Positions 21,001 to 33,449 of a stretch of DNA of 64,000 nt are shown in pieces (the stretch's first letter is position 1; every line of letters starts with the position of its first letter). Source of the stretch: Elysia chlorotica. Its lineage: Eukaryota > Mollusca > Gastropoda > Plakobranchidae. A model generated the notes under the pieces. The model did no database searches. It had not been told where the DNA came from and saw nothing but the letters and a program-made list of their open reading frames with translations. The stretch lies in assembly GCA_003991915.1 (NCBI GenBank), contig RQTK01000511.1, positions 152,347 to 216,346 on the forward strand, in the 5' to 3' direction. A program made the position numbers and the translations under genes.

Positions 21001-22581
21001 TTACTATCATTTGTTTAGTATAATAAAGGATGAAACTGTGAATAAATACCATACATATATTTTTGCAACATCAACAGCTTCACTTAACATCAGGATTAAA
21101 GAAAATTTTAAATGTAAAAAAAAAAACCCTTTGCAGGATGGGATAGTAAGCCCTGAGGATGTGGACACCATTATGTCACAAGGTCTTGGAATGCGTTATG
21201 CTTTTATGGGACCATGGGAAACTGCTTATCTCAATGCAACTGGTAAGTCAGATCCACGTAATAATAATTAGTGGATACATTCTGGATCAATCTGAAAGAA
21301 AGTTTAGTCCAGTTGTTTTTTGCTTGATTAAAGTTACAACAGTCTTTGAAAAGTGAAGCATTCCCTAAAACTGGCTCTTGAGCTCTATAAAAACAGAAAC
21401 ACTTATGTATTTCGGCCATGGAATGTAAGACTCTAAGAAAGGATTTTTCAAGTGTAAAGTTTGTCTACATTAAGCCAATGCTCACTCGTCAAAATGAAAG
21501 GGATTTGATAGTAAATTATGAACCTAAATAATCACTTCTATTCGGTAACTAAATGTAAAGTAGGAAGAAGGAAAGAGGAAAACTAACAAAATGCTAGGCA
21601 GACGACATCAGGGACTTGATCAATAGTACGAGATGATTAGCAGGATGGCTTATGATCAAGATGCAATCTATGATGGCCAAGCATAAAGATGATGATAATG
21701 ATGAATCTCGCTTGAAAAATTATGTGCATTATGTAACATATCACGAACTCAAGTACAGCACTCCTGCAATAAAAAAGTATAACTTTTGCCAAGATATAAT
21801 ATTGATGAGGTCAATCAATTTTCTTTTTGGTTAAAAGTTATGCCTGCATTTGCCAACAGCATGATTTTACAAATGCGTGTCTCATTTGTTTAGATTATTA
21901 CATTGCATGTCATTTCAATCACTATTGTGTATGTGGAGATGTCATAAAATTAAAAAAAAAAAATTCCCAGGTTTTTAATTTGTGAAAATCAGATTGATAG
22001 GTTTTTAATCATCTGGAAGATCACATACTCATGTTGCTAATTAGAAAACTTTTTGCCATTTTAGAAGTTTAATTTTAAATCGATTCAATGTATTTTTTGT
22101 GGTAATCAATTAGAGAATTAGTTCTTGCCAGAATCACTATTTGGTACATAGATTAACCCTTTTATTGTTATGTTATTATTCTCATTCTTATTTTTATATC
22201 ACAAATTATCTTGATCAGTTGTTTTGTTGTGGAGTATAGACGTTAAAGTTGTGCTTATTGCAATCTCATGTTTTTGAAATCTATAAAAACGTTTTTTGAA
22301 GCATTCATGTAGACATGCATTGTTGTCACTTTATATTTGCAGGTATGATGCATTACGGTGAAGCATATTCGGATATGATATTTAACATTCAGCAAGATTT
22401 CGGCCCCCCAGAGCGTATGGAGGGACCTACTTTAGAGTACATCAATGAGTCAATGCGCAAACTTGCAGGCCCGGAAGAGGACATTCAAGAAAGAAGAAGA
22501 TGGCGAGATAGGAGACTTACAGCCCTTGCTAAGCTTAAAAAGGATATGGACAAAGCTGATGCTGAAGACAGTAAACAGTAA
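18085..22581 (+). CDS. CRYL1: Lambda-crystallin homolog / L-gulonate 3-dehydrogenase
   Basis: Cytosolic NAD-dependent oxidation of L-gulonate to 3-dehydro-L-gulonate in the glucuronate-xylulose pathway (family knowledge). Six coding exons: 18085-18116, 18692-18926, 19456-19617, 19997-20191, 21137-21242 and 22343-22581, all with GT-AG ends and compatible phases, giving 322 residues (human 319). The Rossmann NAD motif GVIGSGLIG is split by intron 1, with the Ser codon made across the junction. Also visible: [16 protein letters not shown] (117-121), HPTNPP with the catalytic His at 142, FVLNR with Asn193, and [12 protein letters not shown]. The start at 18085 was chosen because it aligns with vertebrate N-termini. 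An upstream in-frame ATG at 17986 lies within the pyrimidine tract before the acceptor and is unlikely to be used. The C-terminus is Lys/Asp-rich. It appears intact. Confidence 0.95.
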
Positions 22582-24371
22582 AAAATGATTCTGGGTGAAG
22601 ATCAGGCTGTTGTATTACAAAATAGGATTTTTTTCAATTTCCATTTAATTAATAATGTTGGAAGCAGTATTGTTTCATGTGAAGATAAATTAAACAATAA
22701 TAGATTTTGACAATGGTTAAAATTATAATGTGATTCATAACAAATCCAACACCCAATATTATTATTTAACTTCTACTCAAGTTACACAGCATTTGAGAAG
22801 TCTAATGTATAGATATAGTTAAGCATAATGCCTAAAACATGAGGATTAGGTACGAAGATTATCTGCTGTAGGTTATTGGTATGGGCATGTTTGTCTAAGG
22901 CCGAAGGCACAAGACATGTTGACACTCACTAGTCATAAATACTCAGATAGATTAAAAAGGAGCGAATGATGCCGATCCATACCAACACTGTAAATTTATG
23001 ATTGCTATTGAAATGTCAAAAGGAAGGAAAAGGAAAAGGCAGGTATGTTTTTCATTTTGTCTTAATTAGTATCTGGCTATATGTTAGAATGAAATTTGTA
23101 ATCTCGAATAGTTTGAAATACATAAATATATATTTGTTGTATTTGCTCTGTTAACTTTTTTTTACGATGTGACTTTTGCTTGAATTGCCCTGGAAGTGTG
23201 GCTTAAATATCAAAATGCAATGAGTTTAAATCGAACTGTAATTATATACAATTTAATTTAAATTTAAATAATGAACTACTTATATCTGAATGGATATATC
23301 AGAGCTTTCATTTGATTATATGTTACTGAGATGAGTTTCATTGAAGTAAACAAAATTAAGTTATTATTTTTTGTTACAAAACAGTCATTATTGTGTTGTA
23401 TTGTGCCTAAAGATGTGCATAAAAAAATGAATAATTCAACACATGATATGTATTTTTTTTTTTTTAATCTGTAAATGGTGATCGACTTAAGCAGACTGTA
23501 GTTGGACCTTTACAATAAAGACAATATCAACATGGAGAATCTTTAGGGTATCTCTTTGAAAGATGAACTGTTACTGCATTTGAATTCTTTTATTTTTTAC
23601 ACAGTTGAAATAAAACATTGCTTCAGGTAATTGCTTTTAATATTTTAATATTTTATTCTACATTTGTTTAAATATTGTGTAACCAAATTATTCTACATGT
23701 ATGTTTTTAGATTTCATTATGTTAGTGTTATTTCATATGCATTGTAAGCAAAGTTAATTTTTTTTGTCTAATGTTTAGACTGTATTTTTTTCCTCAATCT
23801 GCTCTGAGACAGTTTTGTGTTTTTGTTTATATTGTGTATCAGCTTTACACTATATAAGTAGTAACAAATGCCTGCTTTCTGTACCTCAAAATTGTTCAAC
23901 ACTCCGTGAGGTTCTTATCACATTATACAAAGACAAATAAGTACGTAGAGGGCAGCATAAAAATGACAATGGCAAAGACAACAAACAACAGCAAAACTCA
24001 AGGAGTAGAATATTTTTCAAAAAAGAATGTGTAGAATTGTTAAAAATTATAAAGGATACACGAATGAAAACACAATGCAATGGTAAGATATGGCACGAAA
24101 GCAGATAGTTTTTTCTATCGTTTTATTCTAATAACATCATAAAAGAATATTATTTGTTTTGAATATAAGTGATAAAAACAAATTGGGATACATTTTTATA
24201 GGTACTTAGCATGACACATAATCAGTTGATATAATCTTTGCGACAATATTCCACTTTAAATAATTATGTAATGCACAAGACGAGTATATTTCCAATATTC
24301 TAAGGGACCATGAAATGTTTACCTGTCTGCTTGGTTATGTTCTGTTACCACTCTCCAACTTGGCTAAATGA
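22582..24371 (+). other. CRYL1 3' region with polyadenylation signals
   Basis: AT-rich and non-coding. AATAAA occurs at 23514-23519 and 23609-23614 and could end transcripts with 3' UTRs of roughly 0.95-1.05 kb. No other gene is visible. Confidence 0.55.
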
Positions 24372-24383
24372 TCCATAGTGTGG

Positions 24384-24551
24384 GCTTTGATGTCAGTCCA
24401 ATGTGATCGGCTGAGACAGGAGTCATGGTACCCCTGCCCTGTCTCTTGTGTGGCAGCACATAAAAATTGATAGACGTCAGTCTTGGGGCCCGTCCACAAC
24501 ATAACCTATATAGTGCTGATGTTGGGTTTTAATCCAACCCAACTACTCAAC
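24384..24551 (+). mobile_element. SINE, 5'-truncated, with target-site duplication
   Basis: Main SINE family (GGCTGAGACAGGAGTCATGG, GCAGCACATAAAAATTGATA, GGGCCCGTCCACAACATAAC). A perfect 12-bp direct repeat, TCCATAGTGTGG, flanks it at 24372-24383 and 24552-24563. It is truncated at the 5' end, as expected for incomplete reverse transcription. Confidence 0.9.
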
Positions 24552-24563
24552 TCCATAGTGTGG

Positions 24564-27003
24564 TAATGTTTTGAGCTGTATTGTACAAGAGAAGTGATGA
24601 TTATAGAGACTGTACGATAACAGGGCCCATAACTAATGAAGAAAATAGGTAAGAGAATTTGCACCAGAATCCAATCATAGCTCTATTCTAGCCTTGCGTA
24701 GCAAATAAACAATCAGAAAAACCATATGCCTAAAGGTTGTTATTGATTCATCCAATATTATCATGTGCATCACAAAGCCTGTTATGACACTATAATAAGA
24801 CAAAGGTTTGAGATTCATGAAACATTGAATCACATTTTACTTGAGTGAAACATCAGCCAAAAACAAAGAACACTTTAGATATTGAAATAAACTTGCATAC
24901 ATTATATAAGAGCCTTGAAATTACACAAAACCAAAGAAACATGTTTCAAAGAAAAGACAAGGACAAGAATACATAACAATTAAATGATTTTTGAGGTAAT
25001 GACAGTTTGCACTGTAATGTTACAATAAAAAGTTGTCTTTTCCGAATATGGCAAAGGCAAGCAATATAAAAATTTCATAGTTTGGCAAATATGATTCTTG
25101 AAGTTTCTATTCATCATTAGACAACATTTTCTCAAGATTCAAGGCATACATTTGTTCTTCCATTGCTTACTAATCTATATCTGATGGTTTTATGCCATGA
25201 ACAAATATAAAAAAATTTATTAGTACATGATTTTTGAAAATTATTTTACAAAATATAAATAGAAAACTGAAATCCAAAACAAAATTTTCAGAAAAAATAC
25301 AATCTTTGAATAAATTTCTTTGGAACAAATGAATTTAAAAAAAATTCAAACCCAAGGGAATGTTGCTGTAAAAAGTACATTAATATATTATATTACAAAC
25401 CTCTATCAAATGTCCATGTTAAAAGTTGAAAAAGGTGTAACAAGAAAAATTGTGTTATACAGTGGAGTCACACTATACTGAAACCATAATAAATGCCTAT
25501 TAGAAATTTAGTTCATATTTTGATATTTTGATTATATGTTGCCATAGTTTGTTTTTTACTTATGAGGAAGAAAGGCCTTTTCTTATTATGTAAAATATGT
25601 TTGAGCAAGTAATTTCCCCTGTCAATCATTATTACATAGTTGAAAATGACCATGTGGTCTCAAATCATTTTATCATACTTCATGAGTGTAACAGACTTAA
25701 ATTAAGAAGAGATCTTTGAAAAATAGATTCTGGGGTTAAACAGCAAGCTCGATAGCTTCCAGTTAACATTGAAAAATATGGAATCATAAAATTAAAGAAA
25801 ATTCAAAATACAAAACCAATTTCTCTCAATTTGTTATTACATGTAATGTAAATAAATTGACTGATTTTAGGAATAACCTTTGCACTCCAGTTCCCAGCCA
25901 AGCAGTAAAACAAGATATTTTAAAATGGCTCTTTAGGTCCGAATTTTTTGGTGCTGTTAACCTGCATTTCATTAAGCAGGAGATAAAAGACAATACAAGT
26001 AACCAAAATATTTTTGAAACATATTAAACCTTGATGAGAGTCAGATACTGGATTGGTATTTTGCATTTATCTCACATTATCAAACTATTTCGTTAAGTAG
26101 TCAAAACATTCTAACTCAGTCAACCTTATTCAAATTCTTTTTGATAAAAGATCAGGTTCGAACTAAATATAATTCAAATAATCATCATGCAAAGACAAGA
26201 ATTTACAAAATAAAATGTTGCAATGACAGCAGCTAAGATGCAACTCCTAGTCTTCAAAAAAGGGTTTTATAAAAAAAGGCAAGATGTTGTTCCCTTGGAG
26301 GACAACATAATTAACTTAACTCAAAAGTTTGAACATTATTGTTCATGGTGTCCCTCATTAAGAAAAGTAAAGTAAAGCCCTAGTAATAGCTGAAATAGTA
26401 GTGTTTTCTTCTTCATTCTCTTTTATTTTCTATGAGTAGCCTAAATTGCACAAGAAAAATTAGGCTTACTCCAAATCTGATGATTGACCTCAACCTAGCC
26501 AAAAATCATTAGTTCTGACACTATGTGAGCGCAATGCCCCTTTCCTCCTCCTACACTGCGATAATCCAGAAATGATTCACAAAGTCTAACTATACAACCT
26601 ATTCCTGACTTTTCCTTTGTCCAGGCCTACTGGCTTCAAACACAGAGGTAAGTAGATAATATTAATACATGTAGTAACACTTATCTATACAAAAAGGGCT
26701 TGACATCAAAGAAGGCAATTGGTGGCTTTAAATAACAGTACCTGCCAATCCTGTCAGACTTTAGCCTAATTAATATTTTGTCATTAGAAAACTTAGGTTA
26801 CCCCATATATTCATTCAGGAGAAATGTCATTAAATTCAACCTTTCCTACCCATCAATAGAGGGAGATGAGAGCACAAAAGCAACAACACAATTATAACAA
26901 ATAAAAAATTAAAGTATTTTACAACATTAAAGGACATCAACCTTTGGATTGGGCAAAACAGTTTTGATATTAAAAAGAGACAAAAATCAAGAAAAAATTT
27001 GTT
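24564..27003. other. Convergent intergenic region CRYL1/PEX11G
   Basis: AT-rich with only short frames. I see no conserved coding block, RNA gene or further repeat family. Part of it may be the 3' UTR of either gene. Confidence 0.5.
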
Positions 27004-27009
27004 TTTATT
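27004..27009 (-). terminator. Candidate PEX11G polyadenylation signal
   Basis: AATAAA on the minus strand, about 240 bases past the PEX11G stop codon. It is the nearest canonical hexamer downstream of the gene. Confidence 0.5.
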
Positions 27010-27245
27010 CAAAACAAAATCTTTATGTCAATATAGAAAACCTGATTATGCATATTGTATATCTTTTAAAAAGGTTATTGATATGATATTTATATATTTA
27101 TACGCAAGGCACAGATTTTTACGAAAAACAGCTATTATAAGGTAGATCAACTCTTGCCAGAAAATATTTCAAAAATCAGAAAAAAAAAGAAAAAAAAAAG
27201 CAGAGAAAAGCCAAAATAATTATGGAACATTTTGAAAAATACAAC

Positions 27246-30200
27246 TTATCCACTTTTGGGTGGTGGCCAATTGCGGTAGAACATTACGACTGTGGCAATC
27301 ATTCCAAAGATACCATTGGCCCGAGGAGTTAGTGAACCTGCCCACAACAGACCTGGTGGCAACCACGATATGGCGTTGATGAGGTCGCAGCAACTGTGAA
27401 GAATTGTAAGTCCTGCATCACTCCTTTCGTCTGAAAGGCGGCTCAAGGTCTTTTTTATCTCAGCATTTTGACTTGAGGATGCATCGTCAGAGCTATATTG
27501 AAATAAATGAATTTTAAACAAATCATGGGAACAGATGTGATATCATCTGAAACAAATGATTTCATTGCAAGCAGATACAAGAATTGTTTGCTTAAGATAA
27601 TGATATACCTTTGGTCTGTGTGGGAAATATAATTCTTTTTGTTCATCAGTGTAGAAAATCCCTTTCACTTGAACTAATTTGTATGTCCTTTCCAAAAATA
27701 TTTTGAATAAAAGGCAGTGCCTAAATTAAATCATTGGTGCTGCTGTACAACTTAAATCTCAAGATCATAATTCATTGTATCAGTTTAATGCTTTTTTCTC
27801 TCCGTCTATCAATTCATTTGTTTACAATTTAAACCATTAAAAACTTTTCTTTCTAATATATTTTTCTAATGTCTGCATATTATTCCCTTTCTTTCTCCAT
27901 CTCTGTCTGCCTGCTCTTTATTTGGTATTTCTCTGCAATATACCCTTCACCTGATCCAGATATCAGGCAAAGATTAAAACCAGTCACAATTTGCCACCAC
28001 TGATCCACAGCCAAAGCTATCAGACACAATTTAACATGATTTTGAATACCTTCAAAGCTGATCAAATAACCTTGCGGCTTTCAATACATTGATTCAATAA
28101 CCAAACATGACTCTCTTTAGGAAGTAAAAAAACGGGTATGCATTGTCATAGAAAAGCTACCTATGATAATACTGAAACAATAAAAAAAAAAAGGGGAAAA
28201 CACTCAAATGACTGAATTTATTGCCAGAAATGCATTACTGTATTGGTTTCATAGTTTTAAGCGGATCCAAAAGAAATTATTCAATTGTCTTGAATCCTAA
28301 GGAAATCAGATTAAAAAATCAATGTAGGAATGTCTAGCCTCTTTCGCTCATGTGATACAATTACTCTTGTCATATTGGTGCCTTGTCTTACCTTTTATCC
28401 AGCTCCTTTTGTTTCAACAGTTGCACTGACTGAACATTGATGTAATGAACCTTCAGAAGTGATCTGAAAAGTTTAGAGAAAAATAATGTATGCAATATAG
28501 TACCTATCTTCGAGGAGACATAAATATTTTCTTAAATGACAGTTTTTTTTTACTTATAATAGTAAATAAATGCATCTAAAAATGTTTTAAACGCACAATT
28601 TCTCACTTATAATAGTAAATAAAATTAATGCATCTAAAGTTTTGCAACAGATTTGTAGTTGTAGTTGGTTTAACATCAAACGTCAGCACTATATAGGCGA
28701 TATTGTTAAAAGGCCACAAGATTGATGTCTAACAATTTAATGTGCTGCCACACATGAGACAAGGTGGGGATACTATGACTCCTGTCTCAGTCAGTCGCAT
28801 TAAACTGACACCGACCCAACCACTGACCTCCTGCTGGGACGCTGATGTTCTACCCCAAAGCTACCACCTCCTTTGCAACAGATTTAGTTTAGTAGATAAA
28901 CGTATGAACCAAATGTTAATAAACGCTGTAAAACAAAAAAGAGAAAAACGTATTGAAAGCAACCAACAAATAAAATTTGGAAGGCAAGAATAGTTCTTCT
29001 TTAGCATTTTTTCACAAAAGCTTGAACTAAAACGTCCTACTGTTTATGCTATGAAGTATAACCATTGCATGTGTGCAGAGTAGCGACATAATGATTCCCC
29101 AAGGCTCTCCATTGATACTGTCTTAGAGTCAACAGAGGAATCTCAAACTTGAATATGACTATCTGGAGCAGTGCTGTTTTCTCCCTTGCATCTATATATG
29201 TGAGTACCAAAACCCTGGTCCACAAGATCCAGACATAATAAAACTCTACAGTGATGAGAGAAGTTGTGCTTTTCATGTGTCATGAATATATCCCACCAAG
29301 CAGCAAATAAGTAATTTGACATATCTTATTTTACCTTTTGTAAACCTTGAAAGCAAAACAACCTCTACAATTACTCACTTGATGACTTCCACAACCAGGG
29401 ACACAGCCCAAATAAATAGACCCATCAAAAGATAAGGTCTTGCTTCTCCTGACATAATTTTCTTTTGCCGAAGCCATGCAATATGTTCAGATGGATAGAA
29501 CCCTTGATTGAGAATGGCTGACAAAAGATTGAGAATCCGAATCAGAGGCCTTTTATCCTGAATGAACAAAAGAAAAATACCAGGCCTTTAAACTACATGG
29601 GTTTAGAATCAAAATAGTGACTATATGAAATAAAGTCAGTAGATGAGTTGAGAAAAGAGTTTATTTGTGAGGAGTATGCTAGAGCCTCTTATATATTTTT
29701 TTTCAATGAAAAAGAAAAAAGTAACTAAATTAAACCAATTACGACTGAATTCATTAAATTTTGATGGTTTCAAATAGTAGGCCTATATATTAAATATTTA
29801 GGTCAATCAAAGACATTATTTCTTCTGATAGATTGATGGTTGAATGCCTAAACATCAACCATAAGGTTGGAAGAGATAAGAGATGATTTTTTTTTTAATG
29901 TGTGTGTGTAATGGAGAGTTATGAGTATTATACAACACAGTAAACTGTAAATAAAAGTAACACAAACTAAAGACAGTTTTTAATGAGTGTTAAAAAGAGT
30001 ACATGCTCTTCTGTGTCTTTTTAAAAGGATTCACAAAGCCACAAGGAATATAGTGAGTTACAGTTTTGAAAGTTGATGTTTTTTTTTTGTAATAAATAAA
30101 ATCATCAGAGTTTGGATAATGTGTGGCATGAAATGTATGCCATATAAAAAAAGAAAAAAAGATTTAAATATGTATTTTTGTTGTGTTACCTTTAGACCAA

Positions 30201-30429
30201 ATCCAGTTGACAAATTCATGAGCAGCATTGGTAAATCATCAAAAAGCCGCAAAATAACTCTGCATGCTCCCATTTCTCCACTGATAGTCCTCCACTTAAT
30301 TTGAGCTGGTGTTTTCCCATCGGCGCCCATGAACATGGCCACATAGGTGAGAAATCGTATCACCCTGTCACGCCCTCGGTAGGTTTCAAGTAGGCTCACA
30401 ATGGAAGTTAAATTTTGCATTAGACCCAT
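27246..30429 (-). CDS. PEX11G: Peroxisomal membrane protein 11C (PEX11-gamma)
   Basis: PEX11 proteins remodel and elongate the peroxisome membrane before fission (family knowledge). Four coding exons on the minus strand: 30429-30190, 29557-29379, 28463-28392 and 27492-27246, with GT-AG junctions, phases 0/2/2, and 245 residues (human PEX11G 241). Landmarks: N-terminal LLETYRGRDRVIRF, the RVILRLFDDLPML block, PSEHIAWL, a hydrophobic stretch LLMGLFIWAVSLVVEVI, and the C-terminal NAISWLPPGLLWAG segment with a second hydrophobic region, typical of the gamma type. The start Met at 30427-30429 follows a possible acceptor (AATTTAG), so a non-coding first exon may lie upstream. The polar linker (about residues 145-185) is variable in the family. 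A full-length SINE sits in the intron between exons 2 and 3. Confidence 0.92.
28655..28871 (-). mobile_element. tRNA-derived SINE, full length, inside PEX11G intron
   Basis: On the minus strand it runs from a tRNA-like head (GGAGGTGGTAGCTTTGGGG, with a decayed box B) through GGGTCGGTGTCAGTTTAATG and CTGAGACAGGAGTCATAG to an AACCAACTACAACTACAA tail. A perfect 14-bp target-site duplication, TTTGCAACAGATTT, lies at 28641-28654 and 28872-28885. It therefore sits in the same orientation as PEX11G. Confidence 0.92.
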
Positions 30430-31109
30430 GTCTAAATTTACTTATTTATTTTTTTTAATCAGAAATGTTTTTAGGATTTTCAAAATGAGAGATATTGATT
30501 CTACAGAGCAGATCCTAGGTCAGTTTATGTTATCTGCAGAAGAAGAGAAAAGAAAAGAATTAAAAAAGAATATCAACATTTTTAGATATTTTATATCAGC
30601 ATTCATGTTGAGCACAAGGATCGGCATACAGAAAATCAAGAGTCTAACAAACAACAGCATGTGTTTGGAAAGACTATAGATTTTCCCATATTCTTGACCA
30701 ATGTCAGTCTCAGGATATCTTCCGTCAGTTTTATATGTGAAAGACTGATATCGTTGGATAGCGTTGCAAAGATGGAAAAAATATAAAGGAAGCACAGAAA
30801 AGAACAGTGGCCAAAGAACCCCCCCTTGAAGGCAAGAAAAGTGGGTTCTTAGACGGTGCAGCTTTTAATGGGAAGAAAAGAAAATGAATCTGGGAGTTGA
30901 CAAACCAGTGAACAGTTGCCAAAGGATAGTAATCTGTTATGAATATTGATGCCCATCTATGGTTTTTTACTTGTTTTTTTTAGAATCAAACACCCTCTGG
31001 TTCACAATTTTAGACAATTGAAAGATTTGGTAAAAAAAACACTCACATCAGCCATCAGAATAATTTGGTTTTTAAAGAAAAGTAATCTCTCGTCTTAGTT
31101 TAGTGCCAT

Positions 31110-31355
31110 AGTATGGGTCTCAGAGAAGGATTTCATGACTATTTGTCCAATCAAATTCTACTGATACCAACCCAACCAGTTAAAAAAAATTCAGGAGATA
31201 GCGGTGAAAGAACATGTAGCTCTCATTAGATGCCACATGCTCTACCCCCTAAAGCCTGATTATTTTGCATGCTTCTAAACATAGACAGAGTGAGGATACC
31301 AGAACTTATGTTTCTGCCGGTTACATTATATTGACACCAACCCAACCACAAAAAA
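31110..31355 (-). mobile_element. Degraded SINE remnants
   Basis: Two stretches resembling the minus-strand SINE body (TGATACCAACCCAACCAG near 31143 and TTGACACCAACCCAACCAC near 31330), with a tRNA-head-like CATGCTCTACCCCCTAAAG between them. Heavily diverged, hence older than the other copies. Confidence 0.55.
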
Positions 31356-31864
31356 ACACTATTTCTTTAGGTACAGGATATCTATGATCAATTCTATGGA
31401 CGTTAAAGTGAAACAAAATTTAAAACTTTCATTTGAAATGCACTAATACATCATTCTTTGACAGTCCATCATCTTAAATAGGCAGTACGTCATAATATTT
31501 GTTGTAGATTTTGTTGAGAAAAGTAATGTTTCGTGAAAGCAAAACCCTTAAATCTAGTTTGATGTTTCTTAGGTCCTCAAGGCAGGATCCTGGAGTGGGA
31601 TGGATCTCTATCCATCGAATTACAGATCTATTCATAATGACACCAAATTTTATCCGTCAAATTAAAGTCATAGTGACACCAAACTAACATCTAAACAGCA
31701 GAGAAGAAGGCATTTTGGAAGCAGAACCTGTAATTGAAATCAAACCCACTCTCCAATTAGACCACCTGGTTCCACCCAATATTTAAAAAGAAATTTGAGA
31801 CTCAATCTAGACTGAAGTAGACTTGATCTATTTCATGATGAAGATGTAATTTTTAGATTATATA

Positions 31865-32885
31865 CCAAGAAATCTAATCTAGATTATCTAGATCTAGACT
31901 CTCTAGAATCACCTTTCCTTCATTTTTTTTCCCCCCCGCATACCCTAACTTTAGAGTTTATTAACACTCGTTCCTAAAGTCTGTTTTAAAATTGAACCTA
32001 ATTTTTGTCTTACGTGCAAAAACCAATATGTAGGCTTGGCTTCAAAGTTTTCAAGGCAATTTAGGAAAAGGGTGAAACATGATCTTTATTAGAATTTGGA
32101 CTTGGGACTTCAAACAGATTTGCATTTTTCATGTTTTATTGAAAGGTTAAAGGTTAAAGTTGAAACCAATGTATACATTTTACGACTAACAAAATTCAAC
32201 TGTTTGTTTACATCGCACAGGAAGTCCTCGTGGCGATCGAGTATTTGTTGTGATTATGATCATTCTTGATCATTCTTAGAACCCTCTGCTGATAACTAAT
32301 GATAAACCTAGATCTAGATAAACAGAAATTACAAAATAATATCCTCTAGACTTGATTCTAGTTCTTGAGATCTCGACACCCCCACCAAAAAATTATAATA
32401 AAAGTAATTTGATCATGTAAGCTATGAATTTGATTCAAATGTTATAAGTTGAAATCCTGATCGCTAAATCCTTTTTAGACATCTAGATTCTAGATCTAGA
32501 ATCTAATCTAGTGCAAGAGGCCAAAATCTAAATTATATCTAGATGACCCTTGGAAGGATAATACATGTTGGACATGACCTTGTTGTTCTATCAATTTATA
32601 TCTAGAAATACTTAGACTGTAAAAATAATTTAAAAAATATGCAGTTGTCTTTATGGTCTAGGAGATGTAGAGTCTAGATCTAGTCTACATTTTAACTAAC
32701 AGTAACACCTATTCAGAGAACTAAGCAGGAATCTAGGCTTCAAACTAGATCAAGTTTATGATCTATTTCATCCAGATGGTAGTGATCGTTATCAAGAACC
32801 AGGTAAGCATCTTAAAAACTTTGCTTCTAGTATGTACAGTAGGCCCTATTCATATTTCATTATTCAAAAACTAGATCTAGATACG
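31865..32885. promoter_or_regulatory. TCTAGATCTAGA palindrome cluster
   Basis: Many overlapping TCTAGA and AGATCT palindromes, for example TTATCTAGATCTAGACTC (31883-31900), CCTAGATCTAGATAAAC (32307-32323), TTCTAGATCTAGAATC (32485-32500), AGTCTAGATCTAGTC (32671-32685) and ACTAGATCTAGATACG (32869-32884). They sit midway between two divergent genes. Whether they are regulatory, structural or a simple sequence drift is unknown. Confidence 0.5.
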
Positions 32886-33449
32886 TTTTTTATTCCCCTA
32901 ATCTAATTCTATTTTCTAGAGTAGATTTATTCACGCACAAAATTTAGTAGGCCTACTGATGTGATATTCTCCCGTTAGTTTTGAACCCCACTGAGTCAAT
33001 CCTATTTAGCTTGTTTGCTTTCTGCTGATGTTACATGTTACAGATAGCCGCACTAAATACCACTGTTTTTTATACCTATTAGACTCTTGATCTCACAGCA
33101 TCATATGATAGTTTCTACTCTAGATTTGTATCCATTGCAAAGTACCTCTTGTGTGATACAAGTGTTAAAAAGAATGGATTCTAAATAAGGCCTGCTAGAG
33201 AAAAGTAATATTGGGATACTGAAAAATTGTTGTGTCCTACTGTAAGAAATAGATAAGTTCATGTCATGCTGGAATATATATTATTTGGTAAAAACATTAA
33301 CAAATTTACTTGACTAGTCATCATTATTAAGAGTGTGTTTCGTTAGTCAATCAAGTCTTAGGTGCTGTTTCTATTTATTTTTGTGTGTTTTAAACATATT
33401 ACAGTAAAAAAAAAAACTCATCCAAATATTTTTGTATGATCCTCCAGCT

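Larger units (their letters stand above)
30430..33449. other. Divergent upstream region of PEX11G and the YccV gene
   Basis: About 3 kb between two divergent start codons. It contains degraded SINE pieces (31110-31355), the palindrome cluster, and a strong donor AACCAG|GTAAGC at 32802/32803. That donor could end a non-coding first exon of the YccV gene, whose coding exon begins right after a CCAG acceptor. I see no coding exon in it. Confidence 0.5.
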
